Position numbers and translations under genes: made by a program. The notes under the pieces were generated by a model. The model saw only the letters and a list, made by a program, of their open reading frames with translations, did not search any database and was not told the DNA's origin. Positions 1-7,323 of a stretch of 40,562 nt of DNA are shown one piece after another. Origin of the DNA: Deltaproteobacteria bacterium (GTDB lineage Bacteria > Desulfobacterota > Binatia > UBA9968). The DNA lies in NCBI GenBank assembly GCA_009692615.1, contig SHYW01000039.1:1-40562 (forward strand), written 5' to 3'. Numbering within the stretch: the stretch's first letter is position 1; every line of letters begins with the position of its first letter.

Positions 1-252
1 GCACACACTTGGCCTATATCGAACCAACTCCAACAAGGTGGGGTTCCGCTATGGCCAGGTTTCTAACTTACGACCTCAACCCAACGCACTACCCTGACAT
101 AATCGCGTTGCTGTTAACATGACATATTGACGTTGCCACGACAGGTAAAGTCGACGTTGTGTTGAACAGCGTTGAAAAAGATCAAATCGCATTGACGCTG
201 GCTAACTATCAATGTTAATCCTCGCGCCATGTCGATGGCCGGGAGCGTGCTT
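1..252. other. Left-edge region without a clear gene
   Basis: No convincing gene is seen. All three forward frames are open from the left edge for a short way (stops at 64-66, 95-97 and about 118-120), so the tail of a truncated plus-strand gene could be present, but none of the three short peptides is recognisable. No clear sigma70 promoter or strong ribosome binding site was found for the next gene. Confidence 0.4.
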
Positions 253-1254
253 ATGAGACGCCAACTATTGCTTACTGGATTATCGTTGCTTTTACTGGCA
301 AGCCGGATCGTCCACGCGCAGCCGCTGATCGACGGCGCCAAGAAAGAAGGCCAAGTGGTCTTCTACGCGTCCATGGAAGCGGTCTCGGCGCAACGCATCG
401 TCGCCTCCTTTGAAAAGAAATATCCGTTTATCAAAGTCGACGCCACGCGAATCGGTTCGGAACGCATGGCGACCCGGCTGGTCGCCGAAGCCCAGGCGCG
501 CAAAGTGCGCGCCGATGTCGTGCAACAATCGGCGTTCGATTTTTACGGCGTCTTGCAGAAAGGAATCTTTGAGAGCTACTTTTCTCCCGAGCGCGCCGCT
601 TTTCCGCCGGAGTATCGTGACGACAAAGGTTTTTGGATGATGCCCGCCTCGACGCTCAACGTCATCGCCTACAATAAAAAAATGGTCGCCCCGGCCGATG
701 TGCCGAAAAGTTTTTTCGATCTGACCGAACCGCGCTGGAAAGGTCAATTGTTGATGGACGACAACGAGAGCAAGTGGATGGCCGGCATGATCCAGTATTA
801 TGGCGAAGTTAAGGCGATGGACTTGCTGCGCAAGCTCGCTGGGCAAGACATCCAATTCCGCGTCGGTCACTCGTTACTGCAAACCCTGCTCGCCGCCGGC
901 GAACGCGCCGTCGTGGTCGTGGCCTTCGCCAACGGCGTCGACCGTTTGAAAAAAGAAGGCGCGCCCATCGAATGGATCGCCGCTGAACCAGTCATCGGCC
1001 TGACCTTTGGCATGGCCGTGGTCAAAGACGCGCCCCATCCCAACGCGGGAAGGCTGCTCAACGATTACCTGCTTTCGCGCGAGGGCCAGGAGGTGATCGC
1101 CACCGCCGGCTATCACGTGCCGCGCGCCGATGTCGCTTCGCCTATCCTCAAAGAAGCGCCAGCCAAAACCAAAGTCATACCGCTGCCCATGAGCATGGCG
1201 CCGCGCTACAACGAATACTTTCAGACCTACCGCAAGGTGATGGGGTTGAAGTGA
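253..1254 (+). CDS. ABC transporter periplasmic substrate-binding protein (iron/thiamine-type fold)
   Basis: Likely binds a small solute or metal complex in the periplasm and hands it to an ABC importer. The start chosen is the ATG at 253, eight codons inside the longest frame, because MRRQLLLTG begins a normal signal peptide: basic n-region, Leu-rich core, cleavage after VHA near residue 22. Mature protein is about 310 residues. The pattern KKEGQVVFYASMEA near the N-terminus, a central NVIAYNKKMV segment and the DLTEPRWKGQL segment are typical of the Fe3+/thiamine/putrescine extracellular solute-binding group (SBP_bac_6/8/11-like). No permease or ATPase gene is adjacent, so it is an orphan binding protein and the substrate cannot be named. 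The gene is complete and shows no frameshift. Confidence 0.85.
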   Translation: MRRQLLLTGLSLLLLASRIVHAQPLIDGAKKEGQVVFYASMEAVSAQRIVASFEKKYPFIKVDATRIGSERMATRLVAEAQARKVRADVVQQSAFDFYGVLQKGIFESYFSPERAAFPPEYRDDKGFWMMPASTLNVIAYNKKMVAPADVPKSFFDLTEPRWKGQLLMDDNESKWMAGMIQYYGEVKAMDLLRKLAGQDIQFRVGHSLLQTLLAAGERAVVVVAFANGVDRLKKEGAPIEWIAAEPVIGLTFGMAVVKDAPHPNAGRLLNDYLLSREGQEVIATAGYHVPRADVASPILKEAPAKTKVIPLPMSMAPRYNEYFQTYRKVMGLK

Positions 1255-1331
1255 GTTTTTAGTTTTGAGTTTTTAGTGATTAGTTATCGGAGGCCGGTCA
1301 ACTAAAAACTAAACACTCAAAACTAAAAACT
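1254..1331. repeat. Two-armed heptad repeat hairpin
   Basis: Two 32-nt arms (1254-1285 and 1300-1331) are imperfect inverted repeats around a 14-nt spacer. Each arm is itself a degenerate 7-nt tandem repeat: AGTTTTT, AGTTTTG, AGTTTTT, AGTGATT on the left and AACTAAA, AACTAAA, CACTCAA, AACTAAA on the right. It begins at the stop codon of the binding-protein gene and could act as a terminator for it, but the long degenerate heptad pattern is more than a terminator needs. Related arrays occur elsewhere in the window. Confidence 0.85.
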
Positions 1332-1360
1332 TGCGTCGACCATCAACCAAGGAAAACGAT

Positions 1361-2722
1361 ATGACTTACCAATCTGAAAAAGGCAATTTCACCATCGCTC
1401 TGGCGGGCGATACGATGCTAACGCGCAAGCTCATGCCGTTCAAAGAAGAGAAGTTTCTCCAGCTGCGGGACATTTTTCGCGGCGCCGATGCCAGCTTCGC
1501 CAATCTTGAAGGCACGATACATACATGGGACGAAGGCACGCCGGGAATTACCCAGGGCACCTTCATGACGACGGATCCGAAGCTGCTCGAAGACCTGCAA
1601 TGGCTCGGCATCAACTTGATTTGCTGCGCCAACAATCACGCCTTCGATTACGGCGAAGACGGCGTGCTGGCGAATCTCAAACATCTCGACGCCGCGGGCA
1701 TGGTTCACGCCGGTAGCGGCAAAAATCTCGCCGAAGCGCGCGCGCCCGGCTATCTCGACACCCCTAACGGCCGCGTTGCCTTGGTCGCCGCCACCGCGAC
1801 CTTTCGCCCCTGGAATCAAGCCGGCGAACAGCGACCCGACCTGCGCGGCCGGCCGGGCATCAATCCATTGGGTTTCCAAACCACCCACTACGTCGACGCC
1901 GCGGCCTTCGAACAATTGCAACGCATCAGCCGTCAACTGGGCTTTGAAAAAAGCACCGAGCGCGCGCGCAAACATTTTTACAGCGACAAAGAGCTGTCTA
2001 GCGCCAACACCAATGAGCTGACCTTGCTCGGCAATCGCTACGTCTTAGGCGAAGGCTTCGCGATTGCGACCGAAGCGAGCGAACGCGACCTGCAAGACAA
2101 CTTACGCTGGATCGGCGAAGCGCGCCGCCAAGCCGACTGGGTGGTGGTCAGCGTCCACTGCCACGAGTTCGGCGGCCCAAGTTTGCTAACCGCCAGCACC
2201 CGCGCGGAACTGGAAGAGTGCGCCGACTTCGTCACCAAATTCGCCCATCAAGCGATCGACGCCGGCGCCGATATCTTCGTCAGCCACGGCCCGCACTTTC
2301 CCCTGGGCATTGAAATCTACAAAGGCAAGCCGATTTTCTACAGCGTCGGCAATTTGATTTTCCAAAACGAAACCGTCGGCTTTTTTCCTTCCGACGCCTA
2401 CGAGCGTTTCGATCTCGACCTCAAAGCCACCTCGGCCGATTTTCTCGACGCCAGAACCAACGGCGGCAAGAAAGGCCACCCCAGCGATCCCGCCTACTGG
2501 GAAAATATGTTCGCCGTCTGCGAGTTCAATAGCAACAAACTAAGAGAAATCCGCATCCACCCCATCGACCAAGGCTTCGGCCGACCAAGACCGCAGCGCG
2601 GCCGGCCAGTGCTCGCCGAAGGCGAGGTCGCCAACCGCGTGATCGAACGGGTGAGCAAACTATCGGAGCGCTACGGAACCAAGATTGTAAAGAGAGGCAA
2701 TGTTGGAGTAATCAATCTATGA
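1361..2722 (+). CDS. CapA-family metallophosphoesterase-like protein
   Basis: Member of the CapA/PgsA family (calcineurin-like fold), named for a poly-gamma-glutamate capsule protein but widely used for other, mostly unknown, hydrolytic roles. The start is the ATG at 1361, preceded by AAGGAAA; the longer frame from a TTG at 1331 would begin inside the upstream repeat. Family motifs are present in order: LAGDTML at residues 14-20, ANLEGT at 47-52, CANNHAFDYG at 89-98, then VSVHCHEFG and VSHGPHFPLG, which together supply the expected Asp/Asn/His metal ligands. Length is 453 aa. There is no signal peptide, so it is predicted cytoplasmic, unlike membrane-anchored CapA. No capsule genes are nearby, so a capsule role is not supported here. 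Confidence 0.85.
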   Translation: MTYQSEKGNFTIALAGDTMLTRKLMPFKEEKFLQLRDIFRGADASFANLEGTIHTWDEGTPGITQGTFMTTDPKLLEDLQWLGINLICCANNHAFDYGEDGVLANLKHLDAAGMVHAGSGKNLAEARAPGYLDTPNGRVALVAATATFRPWNQAGEQRPDLRGRPGINPLGFQTTHYVDAAAFEQLQRISRQLGFEKSTERARKHFYSDKELSSANTNELTLLGNRYVLGEGFAIATEASERDLQDNLRWIGEARRQADWVVVSVHCHEFGGPSLLTASTRAELEECADFVTKFAHQAIDAGADIFVSHGPHFPLGIEIYKGKPIFYSVGNLIFQNETVGFFPSDAYERFDLDLKATSADFLDARTNGGKKGHPSDPAYWENMFAVCEFNSNKLREIRIHPIDQGFGRPRPQRGRPVLAEGEVANRVIERVSKLSERYGTKIVKRGNVGVINL

Positions 2723-2732
2723 TCCAGAACTC

Positions 2733-2874
2733 GTAGGATGGGTGGAGCGCAGCGATACCCATCGCGTCGTTTCAGAACGATAGTCATCAATGGTTAATCA
2801 CGCTCCATACGCTCAAAGTTGACGGTACAACTGATAATAGCATGGCATCGACTAATGACGACCCACCCATGCCA
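2733..2874. repeat. REPIN-like inverted REP pair
   Basis: A REP-like hairpin at 2733-2766 (GTAGGATGGGTGGAGCG... ending ACCCATCGCG) faces a more diverged partner in the opposite orientation at 2841-2874 (ending ACCCACCCATGCC). The same core recurs at 11354-11445. The right partner covers the first codons of the zinc finger/HEPN gene. Confidence 0.6.
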
Positions 2875-3687
2875 ACAGCGAAAACCGTCTGTTCGTTCTG
2901 CGGCAAAAATCAGGATCACGTGCACACTATCATCGCCGGGCCGAAAGTTAATATTTGTGATGAATGCATAGATATTTGCGCTGACATCTTGGAGAAGTCT
3001 AGGCGAGATACGTCAGTCAATGCCCGTGGACGGAATCAAGAGTCGCCTCCTTGGTGGCCTATTGATCGCTGGGCTAGAAGAAAAAGTGGTTTACCTGCGG
3101 TCGCAACAGATCGCCCACAAACTACAGAACAAATTGCTGCCAAATTTTGCGCTCTCTGTGATGAGCCGGTGCCGCTCGCGGACGTTTTCTTGGTGCGGGA
3201 CCGATGGTTCATGTGTCCAACATGCGTCGAGGCCGTGCGTGCGCTTGTCTTAGGTGAAACAACGGAAGAGTCGGCAAGCGCTTGGATTGCTCAAGCGGAG
3301 GATGACCTCGCCGCAGCCCGCACGATAGCGGATAAAGGAGATTGGGGTTACGCTTTATTTTTTTGCCACGAAACTATCGAGAAATCTCTCAAAGGCTTCC
3401 TAGCAAAGTCGAGAACATCGCATGCCCGTGCGACTCACTCGGTGTATACGTTGTTAAAGTGGGCGGCCGAAGCAGACGCAATGTTCGGCGGATTTGGTCC
3501 CGAGACCTGGAGTCTCGACACTTGTTACTATCTGACACGATATCCGGTCGGCGACCCGCCGAAGCGGTCCAAGGAGTTTTTCAATAACCCAGCGGAAGGC
3601 AGCGCGGCGATCCAGACTGCCGAAGCAGTCCTTGCTCTTAGCAAGGAGTTGGTAAGTAATTTTTCAACGGTGAAGAACGCAACCTAA
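2842..3687 (+). CDS. ClpX-type zinc finger plus HEPN domain fusion protein
   Basis: Three parts can be read. Residues 17-50 match the zinc-binding domain of ClpX (C17xxC20...C39xxC42, with CSFCGK and the IAGP-x-V-x-IC-x-EC pattern), but no AAA+ ATPase follows. Residues 103-128 form a second C4 knuckle (C103xxC106...C125xxC128). Residues about 146-270 look like a HEPN domain of the PF05168 type (AEDDLAAAR, then [15 protein letters not shown] and a THSVYTLL segment). A canonical HEPN RNase Rx4-6H motif is not evident. No partner nucleotidyltransferase gene is adjacent. The start is uncertain: ATG 2842 or ATG 2869, neither with a good Shine-Dalgarno, and both lie in a REP-like sequence. Base composition looks lower in GC than the flanking genes, suggesting transfer. 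Function unknown; a ClpXP-related adaptor or defence role is only conjecture. Confidence 0.75.
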   Translation: MASTNDDPPMPTAKTVCSFCGKNQDHVHTIIAGPKVNICDECIDICADILEKSRRDTSVNARGRNQESPPWWPIDRWARRKSGLPAVATDRPQTTEQIAAKFCALCDEPVPLADVFLVRDRWFMCPTCVEAVRALVLGETTEESASAWIAQAEDDLAAARTIADKGDWGYALFFCHETIEKSLKGFLAKSRTSHARATHSVYTLLKWAAEADAMFGGFGPETWSLDTCYYLTRYPVGDPPKRSKEFFNNPAEGSAAIQTAEAVLALSKELVSNFSTVKNAT

Positions 3688-3727
3688 ACGCACCGGTATA
3701 CAAAGCATCCCCCCGCTCATCCTACTT

Positions 3728-3758
3728 TCTAAAATCTGCAATTTGAAATTTGAAATGG
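3728..3758. repeat. Single-arm heptad array
   Basis: Four consecutive 7-mers, TCTAAAA, TCTGCAA, TTTGAAA and TTTGAAA, lie between two convergent genes. It is AT-rich against a GC-rich background and belongs to the same style of degenerate short-period array as those at 1254, 14798 and 14883. No opposing arm was seen here. Confidence 0.6.
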
Positions 3759-3764
3759 CGCAGC

Positions 3765-5231
3765 CTAAAGCCCCTGCGCCGCTGCATTCCGTCCGGCCAA
3801 GCGCGAGAAGACGACATTGCGCGTCTGTCCGGTGCACGACGGATAGTTGTGAAAGAACAGTCCGACAATATCGCCGGAGGCGAACAGGCCGCGGATCGGA
3901 TTGCCGGAAGTATTTAACACCTGCGCCTGCGTATTGATCTGCAGTCCCCCGAAAGTAAACGTCACGCCGCCGGTGATTGAAAACGCCCAGTAAGGCGGCT
4001 TGTCTATGGGACTCGCCCAATGGGATTTTTTTGGCGTGATGCCTTCGGTGCATTTGCCGTCGAGCTTGGTCGGATCGAAGACCACGTCCTTGCGCGACGC
4101 GTTGTTGAATTCCGTGACTGTGTGTTTGAGCACGGTCGGCTCGATGCCGATCTTGCCGGCCAACTCGTCAATTGAGTTTGCCTCAATCGGCGTGGAAAAT
4201 TCGTAGCGCGTGCCGAGCAGAGGAATCGTTGTCTGATCGTAGATCTGATAGGCCAGCGCGCCCGGCTGAGCGAGCACGGCCCAACCGGTTTTCGCATAAG
4301 TGTAAGAATGGCGCGCTTCGCCTTCGTCGAAAAAGCGCTGACCCAATGTGTTGACCGTGATGCCGTACGGATAACCGTAGCGATTGGCTTTGCTGCCGAT
4401 CTCGACATCGGGATAAGTCGAATCGATCGGCGTCGCGTGGGCGCCTTGCCAATGGCCGGCCGCCTTCGCGCCCATCGCTAATGTCATCATCAAGACTTCG
4501 CCGGTATCGTGGCGGCTGCCGCGCACCTTCATCAAGTCGGCGTTGGCGCCAAGATAGCGCGCGCGCATTTCCGGATTGGCCTGAAAACCGCCGGCGCAAA
4601 GAATGATCGACCCGCTTTTGATTTCGTATTCTTCTTTGGGATCGGAGACCACGACGCCTTCGATATGCCGGTCGTTGCCGAGCAAGGATTTAACCCGCGA
4701 CTCGTAGCGCAGATCGACGCCCATGCCCAATGCAATTTCGCGCCATTGTCCCAACTGGCCGAGTCCGCCACCGACGCCGCCGACCGGATGGATCACCAAT
4801 CCCGGCTCGAAGTAATAACGGCCGTCGATGACCACGTTGGAATCGATTTCCCACTTGATGCCCAACTCGCGCATCCAATGAATCGCCGCGTTAGATTGAC
4901 TGACCAGCACGTCGGCCAGTGTCTGATCGATGCGGCCGCGGGTAACGCGCTGGAGATCGGCGTGGAACAGCTCGCTTGAATAGGCGGGTAGATTTAGTTT
5001 TTGAAAAGTCGCGTCGTCGAGATCGGGCAGGAACCGGCGGATCTCATCCGCGCCGGAAAACACCCAACGAAAACCGGTGTGCGAATAACGCGCGTTGCCG
5101 CCAAACTCCGGCTCCGGTGCTTTTTCCAACATGACGACTTTGGGCGCGCCCGCCTGTTTCGCCGCCACGGCGGCTTCGAATGCCGCGCTACCGCCGCCAA
5201 CAACCACTACGGGGATGTTTTCAGTTCTCAC
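3765..5231 (-). CDS. FAD-dependent dehydrogenase, TcuA/fumarate reductase flavoprotein family
   Basis: Flavoprotein of the succinate dehydrogenase/fumarate reductase family, closest by eye to the tricarballylate dehydrogenase TcuA group. The FAD-binding Rossmann motif VVVVGGGSAAFEAA is at residues 8-21, followed by the LEKAPEPEFGGNARYS stretch that is typical of TcuA-like proteins. The C-terminal ITGGVTFTFGGL and HNYPSCTGQTRNVV segments complete the FAD and catalytic regions. Length 488 aa is normal for the family. It starts with GTG at 5231, with GGAG about 11 nt upstream. It has no signal peptide. It lies just downstream of the broken NitT/TauT-type binding protein on the same strand (46-nt gap). 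The TcuB and TcuC partners are absent, so tricarballylate as substrate is a guess. Confidence 0.82.
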   Translation of the reverse strand: MRTENIPVVVVGGGSAAFEAAVAAKQAGAPKVVMLEKAPEPEFGGNARYSHTGFRWVFSGADEIRRFLPDLDDATFQKLNLPAYSSELFHADLQRVTRGRIDQTLADVLVSQSNAAIHWMRELGIKWEIDSNVVIDGRYYFEPGLVIHPVGGVGGGLGQLGQWREIALGMGVDLRYESRVKSLLGNDRHIEGVVVSDPKEEYEIKSGSIILCAGGFQANPEMRARYLGANADLMKVRGSRHDTGEVLMMTLAMGAKAAGHWQGAHATPIDSTYPDVEIGSKANRYGYPYGITVNTLGQRFFDEGEARHSYTYAKTGWAVLAQPGALAYQIYDQTTIPLLGTRYEFSTPIEANSIDELAGKIGIEPTVLKHTVTEFNNASRKDVVFDPTKLDGKCTEGITPKKSHWASPIDKPPYWAFSITGGVTFTFGGLQINTQAQVLNTSGNPIRGLFASGDIVGLFFHNYPSCTGQTRNVVFSRLAGRNAAAQGL

Positions 5232-5276
5232 GGTTCAAAATTCTCCATCTTCGATAAAAATTAAATGCGGGGACTA

Positions 5277-5801
5277 TCAGTTCTTTTTATACAAGCCCTG
5301 GATGAACCCGGAACTTTCGAGCTTGTTCATGAAAGAGTTGTCGATCAACGTCTCGACGCGCACTTCGGCGATCTTTGGGTTGAGCTGGATCAAAAGTTTT
5401 TGCAGCCGCTTCATTCCCTCCACGCTGGTGTGCGGCGCGCGCTCGTAGTTGGTGATCAACGCCTGATAGGACTCCTCGACATCGGCCGGATTGCTCAAAC
5501 GCAGGTTCGCTGCCAAGAGCCGGCTCACCAGTTCCTTGTTGGCTGGATCGGCGATCATCGCGATCGCCTCGATGGTCGCTTTCAAATAGCCTTCGATCAC
5601 CTGCGGCTTTGTCGTCGCCGTGCGCCGCGTCGTCACCAGCATGTTCTGCGGCAAGGTCACGCCGGCCGATTTTAAATTATAAAGCAAGGTGAAACCTTTG
5701 TTGGCGTAGACCTCGCCCATCGCGCCTCTGAGCGTGGTGGCGTCGACGCTGCCGCTCTCGAGGGCTAAGCGCCGGTTCATTTCCGTCCCCGGTATCGTCA
5801 A
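5277..5801 (-). CDS. NitT/TauT-type substrate-binding protein, C-terminal fragment
   Basis: C-terminal half of the binding protein whose N-terminal half is at 5798-6313. Read from a TTG at 5801 that is really an internal Leu codon in the restored frame (KIFF-L-TIPG). It contains the second lobe, with SGSVDATTLRG and a segment of predicted helices ending LESSGFIQGLYKKN. On its own it has no signal peptide and no credible ribosome binding site, so it should not be treated as an independent gene. See the pseudogene entry covering both parts. Confidence 0.7.
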   Translation of the reverse strand: MTIPGTEMNRRLALESGSVDATTLRGAMGEVYANKGFTLLYNLKSAGVTLPQNMLVTTRRTATTKPQVIEGYLKATIEAIAMIADPANKELVSRLLAANLRLSNPADVEESYQALITNYERAPHTSVEGMKRLQKLLIQLNPKIAEVRVETLIDNSFMNKLESSGFIQGLYKKN

Positions 5802-6313
5802 AAAAAAATCTTTGCTGGATCGATGCTAAGACCCTGGAGCGCCAACATCGACACCAAATGTGAGGTCGAACCGGGACCGCTGACGGCGATCCGCTTGCCG
5901 CGCAGATCTTCCGGCTTCTTGATCTCAGGGCGCGTGTTCAGGCGGAAGTCTAGTTTCTGATTGAAGTTGGCGATGCCGACGACTTCAGCGCCGCTGAGAC
6001 CCGCATTGACGAGATGTCCGGGGCCGATGATCGCGGCATCTATTTCACCTGCAAGCAAAGCAGCGATCGCTAATGGATTGCGCGGCATGAGAATGAACTG
6101 CATGTCGACGCCATATTTTTTGAACAAGCCGCGCTCGCGCGCGACCCAGACATGGGTCATGCTTTCGCTGGTCACGCTAGAGGAAAGATTTGATTTTGTC
6201 TGCGCGCTTAAAAATTTCGGGACGGATAAGATCGAAAAAAGAACCGCCAACACCAGCCAAAACGCCAACGCAATTCTTGGCGTCTCCGGCCATCGACGCG
6301 CTACACACTCCAT
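5798..6313 (-). CDS. NitT/TauT-type substrate-binding protein, N-terminal fragment
   Basis: N-terminal half of a periplasmic binding protein of the NMT1/SsuA-like class. The start used is ATG 6313 (MECVARRWP), with AGAAGGA eight bases upstream; the longer frame from TTG 6331 would run into a palindrome. A signal peptide or anchor (ALAFWLVLAVLFSILSVP) ends near FLSA|Q. The first lobe is intact: MTHVWVARERGLFKKYGVDM, then LLAGEIDAAIIGPG and the DLRGKRIAVSGPGS motif typical of NitT/TauT proteins. It stops at DPAKIFF where a run of nine T's on the coding strand puts TGA in frame. Confidence 0.75.
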   Translation of the reverse strand: MECVARRWPETPRIALAFWLVLAVLFSILSVPKFLSAQTKSNLSSSVTSESMTHVWVARERGLFKKYGVDMQFILMPRNPLAIAALLAGEIDAAIIGPGHLVNAGLSGAEVVGIANFNQKLDFRLNTRPEIKKPEDLRGKRIAVSGPGSTSHLVSMLALQGLSIDPAKIFF

Positions 6314-6328
6314 CAAGTGATTCCTTCT

Positions 6329-6364
6329 CAACGTCGGGGAGATTCATGAATCTCCCCGACGTTG
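6329..6364. repeat. 36-bp perfect palindrome
   Basis: Positions 6329-6364 are perfectly self-complementary: the left half CAACGTCGGGGAGATTCA is exactly mirrored by the right half. It lies between the VOC gene stop (6373) and the binding-protein start (6313), all on the minus strand. In RNA it would make an 18-bp stem ending a few bases before the AGAAGGA ribosome binding site of the downstream gene. There is no T-tract on the minus strand, so it is not a classical terminator. Confidence 0.85.
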
Positions 6365-6372
6365 GCTGCGGA

Positions 6373-6765
6373 TTATTCGGGCTTCTTCTCGCCCAGCGGC
6401 ACCACGTTGGAAAAGCCATGCTCCGAAATATCGAAGTAGTTACCGTCGATATCGGAGCCGCGGGTTTCGGCATAAGGACGTCCGTTGGGCCGCGCTTTGG
6501 GCAGTTTGTTGGGGTTGACCTTTTTCAAGCGCTCGACGATCTTCTCGCCGTTCTCCACTTCGAAACCGAAATGGTACAGACCGTTGGGCGCGTTCTGTTC
6601 ATGATTGGGCAGGATCGCGAGATTGAAATAACCGTCGGTGAGAAAAATCGCGCCGCCTTCCTCTTTTTCCTTATGCAGCATCTGCATCTCAAAGACGTCC
6701 ATGTAAAACGTCGCCAGCTTACCGGTATCTTCGGTGCGGATGGCCAGATGGCGTAGTTTAGGCAT
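6373..6765 (-). CDS. VOC (glyoxalase/dioxygenase fold) family protein
   Basis: Single-domain protein of 130 aa in the vicinal oxygen chelate superfamily, which uses two beta-alpha-beta-beta-beta units to hold a metal. The N-terminal LRHLAIRTEDTGKLATFY motif carries the usual first His ligand (H6), a YHFGFEVE segment gives the middle strand, and GSDIDGNYFDISE gives the last. The family covers glyoxalase I, extradiol dioxygenases and resistance proteins, so no reaction can be assigned. It is one of four minus-strand genes in a row (cupin, this gene, binding protein, TcuA-like). The spacing to the cupin gene is 44 nt and a GGAGGACAG sequence precedes its ATG. Co-transcription with the cupin is plausible. 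Confidence 0.8.
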   Translation of the reverse strand: MPKLRHLAIRTEDTGKLATFYMDVFEMQMLHKEKEEGGAIFLTDGYFNLAILPNHEQNAPNGLYHFGFEVENGEKIVERLKKVNPNKLPKARPNGRPYAETRGSDIDGNYFDISEHGFSNVVPLGEKKPE

Positions 6766-6809
6766 GAGCTGTCCTCCTTGGAACGGTTGGGAAACGGTTG
6801 ATAAGTAAT

Positions 6810-7160
6810 TTATTTTTCCGCCGCGCGGGTGATGCCGATGCCGAACGGTTCGGAGCGATTGCCGAACATCACCAGCGGCTCGGTCCCTTTATTGATCAAC
6901 TGATAATATTCTTTCGCCGCGAAAAATACGATGTCATCTTTTTTCGCCACCCGCTCCCCGCCTTTAAAATCTTTCACCGTACACTCGCCTTGAATGACCA
7001 GAAAGGTCTCCGGATTTTGATGGAAGTGCATCGGCGTATCGTCGCCCGGCTCAAAGTAAAGCATCCACGAGCGAAAATTATCCGTGCCGAAGAAATGGCT
7101 GTTCTTGATTTTCTGCTCGCGCGCCTGGTCAATCTTCTGCACTAGGTTGAGAAACTCCAT
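6810..7160 (-). CDS. Small cupin-domain protein
   Basis: 116-aa single cupin. The first cupin motif is clear, with G39, H45-x-H47 and E51 followed by VIQGE (GDDTPMHFHQNPETFLVIQG). In the second motif, the His that normally completes the metal site is replaced: the text reads AAKEYYQLINKG, with Tyr at the usual His position, so metal binding would rest on three ligands or differ from the standard. No signal peptide; predicted cytoplasmic. An upstream GGAGGG sequence sits close to the ATG. It lies upstream of the VOC gene on the same strand. Both proteins are small metal-fold enzymes often found in aromatic or small-molecule catabolism, but no substrate can be named. Confidence 0.8.
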   Translation of the reverse strand: MEFLNLVQKIDQAREQKIKNSHFFGTDNFRSWMLYFEPGDDTPMHFHQNPETFLVIQGECTVKDFKGGERVAKKDDIVFFAAKEYYQLINKGTEPLVMFGNRSEPFGIGITRAAEK

Positions 7161-7238
7161 GGCACCCTCCCGGTCAATATGAACGAGCCGAACTTATCGC
7201 GAGGCGGGTTTGGTTGTCAATTGGAGGGCCAGGGGCAA

Positions 7239-7315
7239 TTGGAGCGATGGAGTAGTGGAGTAATGGGTTTTTCCGGACCCCAACACTCCATTACTCCAAT
7301 ACTCCATCACTCCAA
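7239..7315. repeat. Two-armed octad repeat hairpin
   Basis: Arms 7239-7266 and 7288-7315 (28 nt each) are complementary with two mismatches. Each arm is a period-8 tandem array: GGAGCGAT, GGAGTAGT, GGAGTAAT on the left and ACTCCATT, ACTCCAAT, ACTCCATC, ACTCCAAC on the right. It lies just past the stop of the DHH gene (7324) and upstream of the cupin gene, so it could end the DHH transcript. Confidence 0.85.
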
Positions 7316-7323
7316 CTTTTCCC

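Larger units (their letters stand above)
5277..6313 (-). pseudogene. Frameshifted NitT/TauT-type substrate-binding protein (whole locus)
   Basis: The two fragments together make one about 345-residue binding protein. They join at 5800-5808, where the coding strand has nine T's; ten would read AKIFFLTIPGTE without interruption. No other stop or shift is seen in either half, so the lesion is recent, is rescued by polymerase slippage on the homopolymer, or is an assembly error. Such proteins normally work with an SsuB/SsuC-like ATPase and permease; a lone permease of that class is found at 17408-18247, but not next to this gene. Confidence 0.75.

Noticed and set aside
1-97. Tail of a gene entering from the left edge
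   Set aside because: Three frames are open for a short way and none can be preferred or recognised.
2842-3000. Partial ClpX gene (pseudogene) reading of the zinc finger
   Set aside because: After the finger, the frame continues into a second zinc knuckle and HEPN-like region with no trace of AAA+ motifs, so it is a fusion rather than a broken clpX.
5798-5810. Programmed ribosomal frameshift in the binding-protein gene
   Set aside because: No ribosome-pausing structure or stimulatory site was identified; slippage of polymerase or a sequencing error in a nine-base run is simpler.
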